Below, piece by piece: positions 30,226 to 41,596 of a stretch of DNA of 64,000 nucleotides. The position numbers were made by a program, and so were the translations under genes. The stretch comes from Prorocentrum cordatum (lineage: Eukaryota > Sar > Dinophyceae > Prorocentrales > Prorocentraceae), in contig CAUYUJ010004592.1 in the NCBI GenBank assembly GCA_963575745.1, forward strand, positions 72,501-136,500, in the 5' to 3' direction. The notes beneath the pieces are model-generated. The model was not told where the DNA came from. It did no database searches and saw nothing but the letters and a program-made list of their open reading frames with translations. How positions within the stretch are numbered: the stretch's first letter is position 1; the number at the start of each line of letters is the position of its first letter.

Positions 30226-30600
30226 TCATTGCCGCGGGTGCAAATCGGGCGCTTTGCAGCCGCATTGCTTTGCAGCGGAATCCATGAACGCCGCGAGAGG
30301 AGCGCCGCCGCCGCCGCCGAGATGCTCGACGAACTCAAGCGAGGTATTGCTGTACTTAGCGCTCGGCACGTTGAGCGAAACTACGTTCTCGGTAGCCAAC
30401 AAATTCCAGCCCTCGAGCTCGCGCGCCCCTGGGTCATTGGCACTCGCCGCCAAGGTCATGTAGGTCTCGAGCTCCCCGACCTCAGTGCCGATGTGGTTCT
30501 GCGTGTCCAAAGCTCTCTGGGCTACAACTGCAAAGCTTGGGAACAGCTCGTCAATCGCACTTGGGGCCACCGCCCGCGCCCAGCCTTTCTCAATCGTGAT
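30226..30600 (-). pseudogene. Minus-strand coding remnant, unknown
   Basis: A continuous stretch of about 120 residues with balanced composition (FKITIEKGWARAVAPSAIDE, LDTQNHIGTEVGELETYM, SAKYSNTSLEFVEHLGGGGG). It ends at a stop just after CKAPDLHPRQ. No family is recognised. It is downstream of the fragment at 30.6-31.1 kb on the same strand and the two may be one broken gene. Confidence 0.35.
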
Positions 30601-31123
30601 TTTGAACTGTGCGTTTTGGAACATCTTCTGCGCGTCCATCGAATCTGAGCCACGGCATTGCAATGACTTCTGCGACTTGCCCTGAAGCCCTGCCCGCCTG
30701 CAAAAAGGCGCGGCGTGCCCGCGCCGGATTGTCGCGCAGCGCTCCGGCCCATTCATAGGCGCTAGAAGCCCCAGGCTCGATCCACCAGCTGCTACTTTCC
30801 AGCAATGCGCTGCCGGCGGAGGCGGGAGTTGACCCCCAGCTCGATGCGCAGGGCGCCTGATAGCTGGCGCATGTCAGCTCCGCAAGCGTGGATCCTCGCA
30901 GCATTGCGGCGCACATTTTGCGGGCCCAACAGAAGCCCCCCTCGATATATTGCATGAGCGGGGAAACATGTCGGAAGGATGTGGTCCACTGTGCACGCCA
31001 GCTTGCGATCGCGGAGGCACTGCGAAAGTTTGTCAAAGTGCTCGTTCGCTCTTACTTCTTTCAAATCCAACATCTTCTGGAAATCATCTTTGAAAGCTTC
31101 GGTGAGCTGGGCCATCGCGCCCG
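30590..31123 (-). pseudogene. Minus-strand coding remnant with possible start, unknown
   Basis: A plausible ATG at about 31123 opens MAQLTEAFKDDFQKMLDLKE, an amphipathic helical N-terminus. Near 30985 the sense moves to another frame (IEGGFCWARKMCAAMLRG, EWAGALRDNPARARRAF) and runs to about 30590. The frame change shows decay or an indel. Nothing identifies the family. Confidence 0.35.
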
Positions 31124-31199
31124 CGGTATACGGCGCGCGAAAGTGAGAAGCTCGAAGAAACATGCAACTATGATGCTTTGACCCGAAACGGCTATACAA

Positions 31200-32280
31200 A
31201 CAGCGGATGGCAAACGCAAGCGCAAGGCCCGCAATCTTCATCGCAAGTAAAGCGCCCCAGGCCCATCGAGTACCTAATGGCTCGCATGCCCCCCGCCCTT
31301 ATCCAGAAATTCAACGCTGATGCGTGAGGACATTTTGATGTTCGCACGTGCAATGCAGGTTGGTCTTGAATCCACCGAACGGGCCGTGGGGCGATTCGCG
31401 CGGTCAACCCGAGCCTTTAGCTTAGACGAAGGGCACTTATACCGACCGGCGGATGGATGGTGACATCTTGGTGTGTCCGAGCTCGAAATTCAAAATTTCG
31501 TTTTTTGGCGTTCGTTGCCCACTTGGTTCTCAAACTTGTGGTACATCGGGAGCTACGTGTTCAACGCGAAGATGTATGTTTCGTTTCGAGACATATGGCT
31601 TTTGGGTTGATCATATGTCGAACTCAAACGTTCAGCTAACATTTATTTCAGGTTAACCTACGATCAGCAACAATGTTACCATCATATAATTATGTTACCA
31701 CAATTAGGGAAAAACGCTATGCTTAACCGGTATCATACTTAGCATGTGCTAAACCTATTATACAGTTCATGTTGGCGCATGAGAGTCCAGACATTATAGC
31801 TCAATCTGATAAGCAAGCCAAGTAGCTCTAACAGCATGCTGCTGGCTTGCAAGGGGAGTGTGCGCACGCAGTAAACACCTTAGCAACTCCCTATAAAGCT
31901 CGCGAGCTCTAGCGAAGCCGACGCTCATCTCAGTTAGGCGGAAGCTTTTCCTGCAGGCGCCCCCGCTCGCCTGGGAAGGCGCGGGGGGCCCTGGTTCGCC
32001 CGGGGGGGTTCCTGGGCAGGCCGGCTCGCCCGGCGGGGGGGTCGGTCCGAGCCGCGGAGTCGCCCGAGGGGGTCTCGGCGCCGAAACCTCGAGGGCCGCC
32101 TCCGGGGCCGAGCGATTGACGGACAATTGGAGCAGGGGGCGGCCAAAGATAGACAAGGGGGGCGAAGGATAAGAGCCGGAGGGGAGCGCGATCGGCCCAC
32201 CGAGGGCAAGAAGCGGAGAGAAAGGGAGTTCTCCGGTAGATCACACCAAGAAGAGGGCGAGGTTGATGACTAAATTAAGT
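31200..32280. other. No gene recognised
   Basis: 31.4-31.9 kb is locally AT-rich, unlike its surroundings. 31.93-32.1 kb encodes a Pro-rich antisense frame with no motif. Confidence 0.5.
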
Positions 32281-32289
32281 CTCTGACTT

Positions 32290-32580
32290 TGCACGCGCAA
32301 GCCTTGGCGGGCCACCGCGAGGGCGGCTTGCTGGGCGCTGCTCGACCGCTAGGCGCTCTACGCCTTGGAAAAGCAGCTCGTCACCCTCGCTGCGTCCGCG
32401 CCCTGCGCGCTCGATTGGCACCGGCGCATCTCGGCGATCGCGCGCTTGTCCGCTGCGAGGGGCAACTTGTCGAGGATCTTCTCGTTCTGCTTGGCCATGC
32501 GCTCGGGAATCTCGTCGAAGCTCGGGCTCGGGGTCGCGACGGTCCTGAGGGCCTCGACGGGGGGCTCGCCGCCGCGGCGC
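32290..32580 (-). pseudogene. Minus-strand coding remnant, unknown
   Basis: The minus strand reads FDEIPERMAKQNEKILDKL followed by LAADKRAIAEMRRCQ, a charged helical stretch of protein-like composition. It is bounded by stops and by a Pro/GGA tract. No function can be assigned. Confidence 0.28.
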
Positions 32581-32679
32581 GCTCGGCGGGCTGGGACATC
32601 GCTGGGGCTCGCGACGCACTTGGGGGCAACGACGCGGGGGGATGGGCGTTGCGGGGGGGGATCGACCTGGAATCGACGA

Positions 32680-32712
32680 TGCATCGCCGATGCATCGGCG
32701 ATGCGCGCCCGA
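32680..32712. repeat. Short GATGCATCG palindromic repeat
   Basis: ACGATGCATCGCCGATGCAT and its continuation form overlapping palindromes. This is the same unit that fills the 173-bp inverted-repeat element at 52.5 kb. Confidence 0.8.
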
Positions 32713-33009
32713 TCGTGAATCCGCGCGTTCCTGGGCAGGTTCGGCACGCCTGCCCCCCCCTGTCGCCGCCCCTGGGGCGAAGAGGCTCGGCGCCTCGAAG
32801 AGGCTCGAAAGCGCGGAGTCTCAGGGGCTCGGGGGCGCCCGGGCCCGGGCAGCTGCGGGGGCAGAGGAGGAGGAGGAGGAGGAGGGGGAGGAGGAGGAAG
32901 AGGGGAAGAGGGGGGAGGAGGAGGAAGGGCCACGGACCGTGCGAGGGGTGCGCTAAAGAAGTAATTCACTTAACTCCAATGCTCTGCCTGCTCGAAAAAC
33001 GCACGCGCA

Positions 33010-33195
33010 ATCAAAATCCAATCGGCCCCTATGGCCCTGCCGCGCGTTCCTGACTCGGGAACGGCTGAGACAATGAGAATCCCATGGCCCTGCCGCACGT
33101 TCGTAATGTGGGCAAACTGAACTGGTGAAAATCGCACAGCCCTGCCACGCGCTCGTGATTGCGGAAGCTGGCGTGGTGAGACCCCCGTGGCCATG
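33010..33195. repeat. Three diverged ~57-bp units
   Basis: CCCTGCCGCGCGTTC or a variant followed by a GTGGTGAGAATCCC-like block recurs three times. GGA-rich DNA (32860-32935) lies just upstream. Confidence 0.6.
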
Positions 33196-33299
33196 CTCAG
33201 CGTCCTTGATGCTGCTGCTAGTCAACATGAGATGATATCAACTTCGATTCGCAACTTCCCCGTGGATTCGAAAGTTCGGCCCCCGCGCCCCCCTCTACA

Positions 33300-34475
33300 A
33301 TTAAATCCTATTGGACGGGGGTTAAAATATACGAGGGGTGAAGGGGGGGACTCGGTTAACCGCTCGGTCGCCCGTCAACGTCTCGATCTGGAAGGATGCG
33401 ATTTCATGTTTCCGGCCATCTCACTCGCAAGCCCGACGAGCTACTTGGAAGGGCACGGCCACCATGGATCTCACTTTCTTCCCGTGTGCACCATCACCCA
33501 TGATCCTCATGACTGACCCATTCGCTGCGCTGTAGTGGTTGCCTTTCATTGAGGCTTCCGTTCGACTTAACGCGGAAGTGAGTTCCCACGCTTGGAAGCA
33601 CAACAGCGTTGCAGGCCCCTGAATCCACGGCGACAACAATCGCCTCAATCTCACTTTCATGGCCCGTCACTTTCCTTGTTCGGGTCCATGTATTTTCCGC
33701 GAACTGTAGTTCTGAGACAGATTGCAAGTTGTTTTCCTGCTTGACGCAATCTGGAGCCCGGTTGTCCCAAGTGGTGCCGCGGTTGCAATCGGCGCCGCAC
33801 TCTTGTGGTGCCTGCGTCCTCTTAATCTCTAGCCTTGCATCCCGGTTCCTCCTCTTCGTCGCCTGGCACTGTGTTGCCCACTCCTGTGCCCTTCCACGCG
33901 GCCCTGGTGCCTTGGGGCCATCGGCAACTGAACTCTTGGCAGTGACGTCATCCACCTCGACGCGGTGGTATCCTGGCTCTTGTAGAGGTTGTCCAGACAT
34001 TTGCGTGAGCTATTCTGGCCCCCCCTGCCTCCCTTTGACATGGGGCGACCCATATGGTGCTCTTACAGCAGCGGGTTGACACGTGATAAGCCCCCTCTCA
34101 CTGATCGGCACACATCCACACATCCTTTTTTACTGTCTCCTTTCCAGCCTGGGTCTTGACCCCTTTGGTAACCTCCTGGGGGGGCCCTTTCGTGTAGCCT
34201 TCCTTTTACAAAACCTCTGGACGGTGTGCCTGAGATAATATTGTGCTTCCTCCTGCTTGCACCGCCTGGTGAACCTTGACTATTTTGTATTCTCCTGTTC
34301 CGCCTCTATTCCTTCCGTGACTCTGTAAATGGCGCAATATTTGGAATTGTACACGTATCTTCCACACATGTAGCACTCGGGCCCTTTACCTTTGCCTTTT
34401 TTGTTTTCCGTTGTCCCATTCATTCGTGACGCCGTTTCCCGTTCGCACTGTCATCGCACTAGCCGAAATCGTTCA
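33300..34475 (-). mobile_element. Retroelement remnant E4: gag zinc knuckle and retropepsin
   Basis: Read on the minus strand, a Lys/Gly-rich stretch leads into CYMCGRYVYNSKYC (34375-34334). This has the spacing of a CCHC zinc knuckle (C-x2-C-x4-H-x4-C) with Tyr in place of His. About 0.7 kb downstream is AIVVAVDSGACNAVVLP near 33630-33590, the D-S-G-A active-site loop of a retroviral-type aspartic protease. A later FQVARRACE stretch resembles the region that follows it in related elements (recalled). Several stops and a frame change separate the parts, so it is decayed. Order and strand fit gag then protease of an LTR-type element such as Copia. No LTRs or integrase were found. Confidence 0.6.
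33494..34000 (-). pseudogene. E4 retropepsin segment
   Basis: The minus-strand frame of 168 residues starts at MSGQPLQEPG (34000). It has a charged N-terminal half and the protease loop VAVDSGACNAVV with the catalytic Asp codon at 33625-33623. A retropepsin works as a homodimer to cleave the element polyprotein. The glycine-rich flap expected downstream is not clear, and the frame ends about 45 residues after the Asp; the likely continuation is in another frame. Confidence 0.55.
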
Positions 34476-34904
34476 CGCCTGCATCTCAATCACCGGTATG
34501 TTCATCATTGACTTGGCCGAACTCCATATAACATATAATCATTGTTGTCCTGCGCGTCGGCGTCCAATTTCCCACTCTTTGCGCAGCGTTCGTAATTGAT
34601 GAATGTTTGTTGGTTGTCGTGGCGAATTCACGAGTCTGGCATATTGAAGCAACCCTGTTGCCACTCGACAAACCAATCACCTGCGTGATGCAGGATGATC
34701 CTCACCGCAAACAACATAACTGGTAACGATTGCAAACGTACTCCCCTGTTCTATTTCGGTCGCCACATCGTTCACCGATCTTGGGCGTTAGAAGAATCGT
34801 AGCCTGGTTCATCTTGTGACATACCGCGACTTCAGTAACAGCAGAAGGCACTTTGTATATGTTCGAATGGGTCATTCGGCCGCGACTCCAACCCCAATCG
34901 CTTC

Positions 34905-35955
34905 TTGATCCCCAACCACTCTTCGACGGTCCTGAGGCCCGGCGAAGGCTCCCCGAGGCCGAAAACTGGCAAAGATCTCCCGCCCGGACTTGTTTCACGA
35001 CGCGAGCATGTCTGGGCTTCAACGACCGACGACGAGGACGAGGACGACGACGACGCCGAGGAGGAGGAGGAGGAGGAGGAGGAGGAGGAGGAGGACGACG
35101 ACGACGCCGATCCCTCCGAGAGAAGCCGCCCGCGCCTGGCTCGCCACCTGCGGCCCGGCCGGCCGCAGCAGCGCGCCCAGCGCCCCCTCGCGCCACTCCT
35201 GCCGCCGCCGCGGCGCCGCGCGGCGGGCTCTCTGGGCGCCGAGGAGGGCGCGGCCCCGGACTGCTGTGGGAACCGCGCGACCCGACTTCGGTGGGCTTCG
35301 GGACGATTCGATGGCGATCCGATCCGTTTCCGATCCCATCCGAATGTGGAAGGCAGAAAAGCCACCGCGATAATGACCACCCCGATACGCGAAGCCGTTT
35401 AGTAAACGCACCCAAAGAAGGAATCAAACAGGGCAGAGCTGTTTAATTAAACGCCAATTGTCCGGTCGGGGTGGTGTTTCCTCCCTTGAGATTGTGCGAT
35501 TCGGTGCATCTCTGGCCTGCCTCGCGACCTCTTCCGCGGGACCGACCGCTCCTCCCGAGTCCTTCTCTCTGGACGGCCCCGAGGCCCTTGGCGAGAGCCC
35601 CCCGAGAGGCCGAGGGGCGAGGAGGAGGCTCCTTCCCTGGGGCCCTTCCACAAGAAACCTTCCACAAGAACCCCAACCCTGAGACCCCCGGACCTCCACT
35701 GATTCCTCGCGTGGGGACGTCACGCTTCCCGCAGCAAGACCATCGAAACTCGAGAAGCCCAGGGCTCCCTTGGAGGCAAGCAGGGTGCTTCTCGGCATGG
35801 GCCTCCACTGTACACACTGTGTTCCGTCGGCGGCGAGGCAGACCCGAACATGATCGCGTCGTCAAAAAATCCGGACGGGAGGCGTTTGCCAGTTTTCGGC
35901 CTCGGGGGACCCTCGCCGGGCCTCGGGACCGTCACAAACAACTCGGGATGAAAAA
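34905..35955. mobile_element. 1.05-kb segment bounded by ~115-bp inverted repeats
   Basis: 34905-35018 and 35840-35955 are inverted copies of each other. The strongest 65 bp (from GACGGTCCTGAGGCCCGGC to CGCCCGGA) match at roughly nine of ten positions by eye. The interior holds a GGA/GAC tract (35060-35110) and no clear gene. It could be a foldback or non-autonomous DNA element, or two independent insertions. Confidence 0.55.
35650..35825 (+). repeat. Dispersed repeat R175, copy 1
   Basis: The block from CTTCCACAAGAA to GGCATGGGCCTCCACTGTAC matches 50950-51130 in the same orientation, with many small differences. It overlaps the inner side of the inverted-repeat segment. Confidence 0.75.
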
Positions 35956-36006
35956 CCGGCCCCAGGGAAAGGGTCGGAACTTCCAGGGACCCCGTTTTTT
36001 TTGTGT

Positions 36007-36275
36007 GTATATATATATATATATATATTATTTTTATAAAAAAAGACGTCGCATGTCTGGGGAGGCAGTCCGCTCCAGCGTGTGGCTCAGCGGGGCCACC
36101 GAAATCCGAATTGTCTGGCGTGCCAGAGGACAGAACACAGACGAGGGCGGCCGCGCGGAGGGAGACGCGGGGGGGGGACGCGAGGGCCCAGGAGTTGGAC
36201 CATCTATCCATACATGTATATGTGTATGTACATGTGTGCACATGTATATAGATTCATATATATATATATATTGTT
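36007..36275. repeat. TA microsatellites and ACATGTATATG palindromic DNA
   Basis: Pure TA runs at about 36007-36030 and 36256-36272. Between them is a palindrome-rich TACATGTATATGTG stretch. Confidence 0.85.
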
Positions 36276-36385
36276 TGGGCCGTCATTTGCCATAACTTAG
36301 GTGGTGGACCAGCATCACGTAAGATAGTGGACATATTCCTGGCCGCGTTTCTGTAGGGGAACGAGCATTGACAGAACCATACACA

Positions 36386-36520
36386 CTCGGAGGTCCGCGA
36401 GGACTTCTCGGATCGGCGCTGGACCCCCCTTCCTAGCGCAGGGGGCGCGCCAAGTGCGGAGCTGGAGGCGCCGCCAGGGGGCTCCAGCGCAGATCCGAGA
36501 AATCTGAGCGGAACTCCGAC
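36386..36520. mobile_element. 135-bp foldback element, family F1 copy 1
   Basis: The left arm CTCGGAGGTCCGCGAGGACT, continuing to GGCGCTGGA, is the imperfect reverse complement of the right end (AGATCCGAGAAATCTGAGCG and GAACTCCGAC), over about 45 bp on each side. A relative lies at 50228-50371. No coding. Confidence 0.75.
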
Positions 36521-37270
36521 TTGTTATTTGTCGTTTATGGCATTGTTTGTTCCCCCATTCTGGTCGCGACACTATCGACGCCTAAACGAAACAGTATGAC
36601 TGTCCACGTTGGACACGAATTGATGAATCTCTGTCATTCATATTGTTGATCATGGGCAAGGTCGACATCGTAGAACGGCGGGGGGCTCTTGGCAGTGGCA
36701 TGCCACTCCTTGACGAAGCTTTGCCCCGATGTCTGGCCGCCGCCATCGCCGCGGCGACCTTCAAAACTGACCTGGAAGTTTGGTTCGGGGCCAGACATCA
36801 CGGAACGAATTGGTTCGGCCTTTGGGGCTCACTTCAGGGCCCTGACACTCCCAAACATGGGCCACAGAAAGAAACGGGTCTTACGCGAGCTACCTTATGC
36901 GGGAAGCTGACGCGCGACCTCACGCGTGGCGAAGAGGGCGCTTACGCGCGACCTCACGCGGGAAAATTACACGCAAATGTCCGCGCAAGCGACCCCGTTT
37001 TCTTCAACCGCTCACATGGATCTGGGGGCCCGACACTGACCGACGCTAATCGACGCCACATCGGCGCTACGTCATCGATTACCAAACGCGAACCGACGCC
37101 AAATACGGACATGCGACGGTATACGAGGCTCCCATGATTAGCAGCCGAGGGAAAGGGGTCGAGACCTCTCGGGCCAGCGGGCTGAGCACAGAAGTCCGTC
37201 GAAACACGCGGCTGGACGGAACGGCCGCGCCGCCGGGGCGGCGTCTGGGCGCTGCACTAGTTCCCAAACG
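36521..37270. other. No gene recognised
   Basis: A direct duplication GCGCGACCTCACGCG occurs near 36915 and 36950. Open frames show no motif. Confidence 0.5.
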
Positions 37271-37276
37271 TCCTGT

Positions 37277-37745
37277 GGGAGGAGGGGGAGGAGGAGGAGG
37301 AGGAGGAGGAGGAGGAGGAGGAGGAGGAGGAGGATGCCCACGTCGGCCCCTGCCCTCACACGACACCGTGGCCTCACCAGGAGCTCCACCGAAGGCTCCT
37401 GTGGCAGGGCTCGCCTTCGCCCCCCCAAGCCTATTTCGGCGACCCCTCACGCGCATCTCGTGGCCCCAAAGGGAGCTCCTGTGGCAGGGTTCGCACGGGC
37501 CCCCCAAGCTTATTTCGGCGCACCCCTCACGCGCCTTGTGGCCCCACGGGGAGCTTCACCGAAGGCTCCAGTGACAATGGCAGGTTTCGCGTGCTTGCCC
37601 CCGCCCATTTCGGTGCACAAAATCACACGCCTCGTGGCCCCACAATGGCAGGGTTCGCATGCGTCCCCCCGCCTATTTCGGCGCACCTCTCACATGCTTC
37701 GCAGCCTCACAGGGAACTCCACGGAAGGCTTCTGTTTTCAACATT
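37277..37745 (+). repeat. GGA tract, then diverged units of the 78-bp satellite superfamily
   Basis: A GGA run (37277-37334) is followed by four diverged units carrying TATTTCGGCGCACC, CTCACGCG, GTGGCCCCA and GGAGCTCCACCGAAGGC-like blocks. These match the 19.9-20.5 kb array in orientation and order. Confidence 0.75.
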
Positions 37746-37839
37746 GAGCGAAAAGAGCTGGGGGCACCTTGGGCCAGGGGCACCTTGGCACCTTAGCAAC
37801 CCCCGACATGGGTACCCCTCACTCCTCCGAACAATTTGG

Positions 37840-38340
37840 GAAAAGATGCCAATACTGCTACTCCCCGGACCTCTCCCAGGGTGCGTTCTGACAAGGATTT
37901 CGGGGCGAATCCAGTGGTGGCGACGAGGACCTCCCAGGAGGCCCAAAACGGGGAGAAAACGAGGGACGGGCAGCGGTGTGGATGCCCTAGCAGCGTGTCT
38001 CGCCGGATTCCACTTGGCCGGCCCCGGGTCCCGGAGACTTGAGCAGTGACCGACCGTCCCGGCATTCCTATACGCCTACCACGAACTGTTCTTAGAACCC
38101 AACGATGTTCTTATTACCCAAACGATGTTCTTAGAACATTCTTGGTAGGCCTATAGGCACGCCAGGACGCTAGATAAAAAACAATGTTCTATATAACGTA
38201 ATACCAATGTGTTAAAGCAAGACGGTCCCAGCCAGAAATGTTCTAAGGACAGTTCGTGGGAACCACGAAAGGGGCTCTTCGAACATTGTTTCGTAGGCCT
38301 ATGAGCACGCCAGGACGCTTCGCCACTGCTTGAGAATCCC
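37840..38340 (+). repeat. Dispersed repeats A and B, copy 1 (order A-B)
   Basis: Part A (about 37855-37990; CGGACCTCTCCC, GTGCGTTCTG, CCTCCCAGGAGGCC) and part B (about 38040-38340; GACCGACCGTCC, several TTCTTAGAAC palindromes, GCCAGGACGCTTCGCC) both recur near 61.2-61.6 kb, but there in the order B-A. Confidence 0.75.
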
Positions 38341-38452
38341 CGCCGGATCCGTGCCGAATCCGCGTCGAGTCCAGGCCGACTCCGCGCCGAAGCCGCGTCG
38401 AACCCACGTCGGAGTACAAGGAGAAACCGGGGCACGAGAAGTCCAGGGGTAG

Positions 38453-38605
38453 GTCGGGCATGTCCTCCTACAGGCGGGCTTTCGAGGAAAAGCAAGACAG
38501 TGTCAAGATTCAAAGATAGCCAAAGCTAGTCGATCAATCCTCCCCCGACTATTTTGGCGGACGGTCTCTAAATAGCTATTCCTCCTGGAGACAGACATGC
38601 CCGAC
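38453..38605. mobile_element. 153-bp MITE-like element, family F2
   Basis: A perfect 12-bp terminal inverted repeat, GTCGGGCATGTC (38453-38464) and GACATGCCCGAC (38594-38605), extends imperfectly inward (CTCCTACAGG against the inverse of CTCCTGGAG). There is no coding capacity and no clear target-site duplication. Related termini occur at 26793 and at 41597-41743. Confidence 0.7.
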
Positions 38606-38609
38606 TCGA

Positions 38610-39920
38610 GCCCAGGGGGGGCGGCCACGCGCGGGGGGGCGGCGCAGTCCTCCAGCCAAGCGCAGGAGGCAGACTCCGAGTCCTGTCGGCCGCGCGGGCC
38701 GCGCGCGCGCCGGCCGCGGGCCGGCTCGTCCTGCCGCTCTGCCCCGGCCTGCTGCTGCCCCTCGTCCGTCCTGCCGCTGCTGCGGCTCCTCCAGGGAGGC
38801 TCTGTGGCAAGCTCTGGAGACCTCTTCGGGGATCTTCTTGAGTATTGCTTAACCGATCCCCATCCCCAGCGGCGTGGCCTAGGCCCCGGTGGCCGATTTA
38901 CCCCCCTAGATTGGGGTATCGGTCGTTCCTCTCGAGTTTCGCAGGGGGTATCCCCCTCAGGGGTGGTAATTTGGTGGGGGTTTCGAAGGGGGACGGGGAT
39001 GGGGATATGGATCGGTTAAACGATAATTACCGACTTCTGACCCGGGTGGCCATGCAGGATCCTGCAAGATCCTGCGGGATCCTGCACCCAGGCCCGGGTG
39101 AATGTGACCCGGGCCCTGCAGGACCCTGCAAAGTTTGGCGCTCTGCTTGACCCCCGTTTGCGTCGACCCTCATCTCAAGGTTCCCTGCTTCCGGGGGTGC
39201 AGGGATCTCCAGGGACCTCCTGGAGGCCACCCACCGATGCATTGCCCTTGCCGATGGCGACTGCTCGGCTCTTCCTGTTCATTTATCGATATTATTCCTC
39301 CCTCGTTTTGCCCCTCGTCCTGCTCCTTTTGGATTCCAGCGTGGGTCTGTTACTGTAGACATGGTCATGAAACAAACGCTGAAACACATATCATGCGTAT
39401 CTGTGCATATGCGGTCTGGCACATCGGGGCGGCATCATCGCGACGCCACGGGGCGTCGTGGACTCGAGCCTTTGGCCTGGAAGCACGAAGCGCACGATTA
39501 CCAATATCATGAAGTTCTGCAAATAGTCACTGTGTTCTGAGGGGGGCACGGACACGCAGAGCACTGTTCAGCTAATCGTTAGCTGGCGCCCGCCTCGAAG
39601 TCATGCCCCATCCCCCGCCTCTATCTATCCCTTCGCTGTGGCCCCACCCTCCTCATGCCCCTCCGATTGCCCCGGTCCTCATCATGCCCATCATCCACAC
39701 TGTCACCCCCCATGTGCCAATTCATGTCGTTCCTCGTCGTCCTCCTCCGCCGGATTAGTTCCCCCATCGTCCACATGCCTGCCCTCCTCCCATCCTCTAC
39801 GCCCTAGTGCACATCATGCCCCCGACTTCTGCCCCCCCCCCCCCCCGCCTCCCTCGTCTTGTTCTCGCATTGAATAGGGCACTGTGGTCTCCATCCTGCT
39901 GCCAACCTCCCCCTGCATCG
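38610..39920. other. No gene recognised
   Basis: GATCCTGCA/GATCCTGCG direct repeats occur near 39055-39090 and a C run at 39830-39845. Open frames are GC-rich without motifs. Confidence 0.5.
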
Positions 39921-39929
39921 TGTGCGCCC

Positions 39930-40930
39930 CCTCGGGGGCTGCGACCTGTGCAACTGTCGCCACTTTCGTGGCCTCCTTGGGGGCACGGCGGAGGCGAGGG
40001 CAACGCATATCCAGGCGAGACCTCGCGGCTCCGTCGGGGGCTGCGAGCTGCGCGAGTGTCGCCACTTTCGAGGGCTCCTGGGAAGCACGGCGGGGGTGAA
40101 GGCAACGCACATCCAAGCAAGACCACAACTCGCGCCACCGTCGTCGATTTCACGGGCTCCTGGGAGGCATTGCGGAGGTGAGGACAGCGCGGATCCAGGC
40201 GAGACCTCGCGGCCCCCACGAGGGCTGCGAACTGCGCAACCGTCGCATCTTTCGAGGGCTCCTGGGAGGCAGGGCCACGCCGTGCCTCGCAGGAGTGCCG
40301 AGTGCCGGGCGGTGCAGATCCAGCCGAGAGCTCGCGGCTCCGTCGTGGGCTGCGAACTGCGCAACCATCGCCTCTTTCGAGCGCCGCTGGGGGTGACGGC
40401 GAGGGCGGGGAGGGGCGGACCCTTTGAGACCTCGCGGCGCCATCGATGGGCTGCGAACTGCGCCACCGTCGCCCTTGTTTCGTGGGCTCCCGGGAGGCAC
40501 GGCGGAGTCCACGGCAGCGCGGCTCCGGGCAATACCTCGCGGCTCCGTTGGGGGCTGAGGACTGCGCAACTCCCGGGAGGCACAGCGGAGTGCAGGGCAG
40601 CGCGGTTCATGTGTGTCCCCGCGTCGCCGTCGGGGGCTGCGAACTGCGCCACCGTCGCCATTTGTTCGTGGGCTTCGGGGAGGCACGGCGGAGTGCAGGG
40701 CAGCGCAGGTCTAGGCGAGACCTCACGTCCCCGTCGGGGGCTGAGGACTGCGCAAATGTCGCCTTTGTTTCGTGGGCTGCCGGGAGGCACGGCGGAGTGC
40801 AGGGCAACGCGGATCATGTATGACCTCGCGGCTCCGTCGGGGGCAACGAGCTGCGCCACCGTCGCCACTTGTTCGTGGGCTCCTGGGAAGGCACGGCGGA
40901 ATGCAGGACGGCTCAAATCGTGCATGTCTC
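39930..40930 (+). repeat. 103-bp tandem satellite, about ten units
   Basis: CTGCGAACTGCGCAA or a variant recurs at about 39939, 40041, 40129, 40225, 40350, 40451, 40555, 40637, 40741 and 40846. Each is followed by CACTTTCG-GGGCTCC, GGCACGGCGGAG and CGAGACCTCGCGGCTCC-like blocks. Open frames on both strands cross it and are not taken as genes. Related copies lie at 24.3 kb and, inverted, at 42.0 kb. Confidence 0.93.
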
Positions 40931-40959
40931 GCGATGTGTTATGTTGCATGGAGCGTTGT

Positions 40960-41250
40960 TACGGAAATTCTCCTCGCTCAGCCCTGCTCCCAGACCTCGT
41001 GCTCCCTCGAGGGCGCACGCGAGGTCAACCTGGAGTCCGAGAGCCCCTCGCACTCCTCGCGAGCCGCCCCGCCCCCCCCCCCCTCTGGAGCAGCGGTCCA
41101 GGAGCCCCTCGAGCACGATCTCGCCCCTCTGCTGGCACTCGGCCTCGTGGCGCAGGTCGAACTCCTCGGCGGGGGGGCGGCGCGACCTGCCAGAGCAGAG
41201 CGCTGTGCGCTATCCTGCCGCGCCTCTCGCGGGCGTGCACACCACATCCT
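40960..41250 (-). pseudogene. Possible short minus-strand coding fragment
   Basis: The minus strand reads EFDLRHEAECQQRGEIVLEG and LLDRCSRGG near 41160-41080, a protein-like stretch of about 30 residues in GC-rich DNA. It is too short to identify. Confidence 0.2.
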
Positions 41251-41596
41251 CTATCCGCCCTCTCCTCGCCTGCATCCTGCACCCTGCTCGGGCGTTGGCA
41301 GAACTGGGTTTAGCGGGACCTGGTTTAAAGATGTGTACTGGGGGACGCCCTCCCCCCGCCCGTTCCACTAACCAAACCTGCCGTCACCTGAAAAGACACC
41401 AGCTACGTCAGACCTGGTTTAGTGATTCTGGCCAATTTGCGGGCTCCAGGGCCCTCCTACTAACCGTGTCTCCTTACCTTGGGTCCTGGCTATACCCGAC
41501 CTGCTCCTCCAGCCTCCCCCAGGCCCCCTCGCGCGCAGAAGCTCCCGCCCGCGTCCTTCCTGCCCACCGCCGCCCGCGGCCCTTCTCGCTCTCTCC

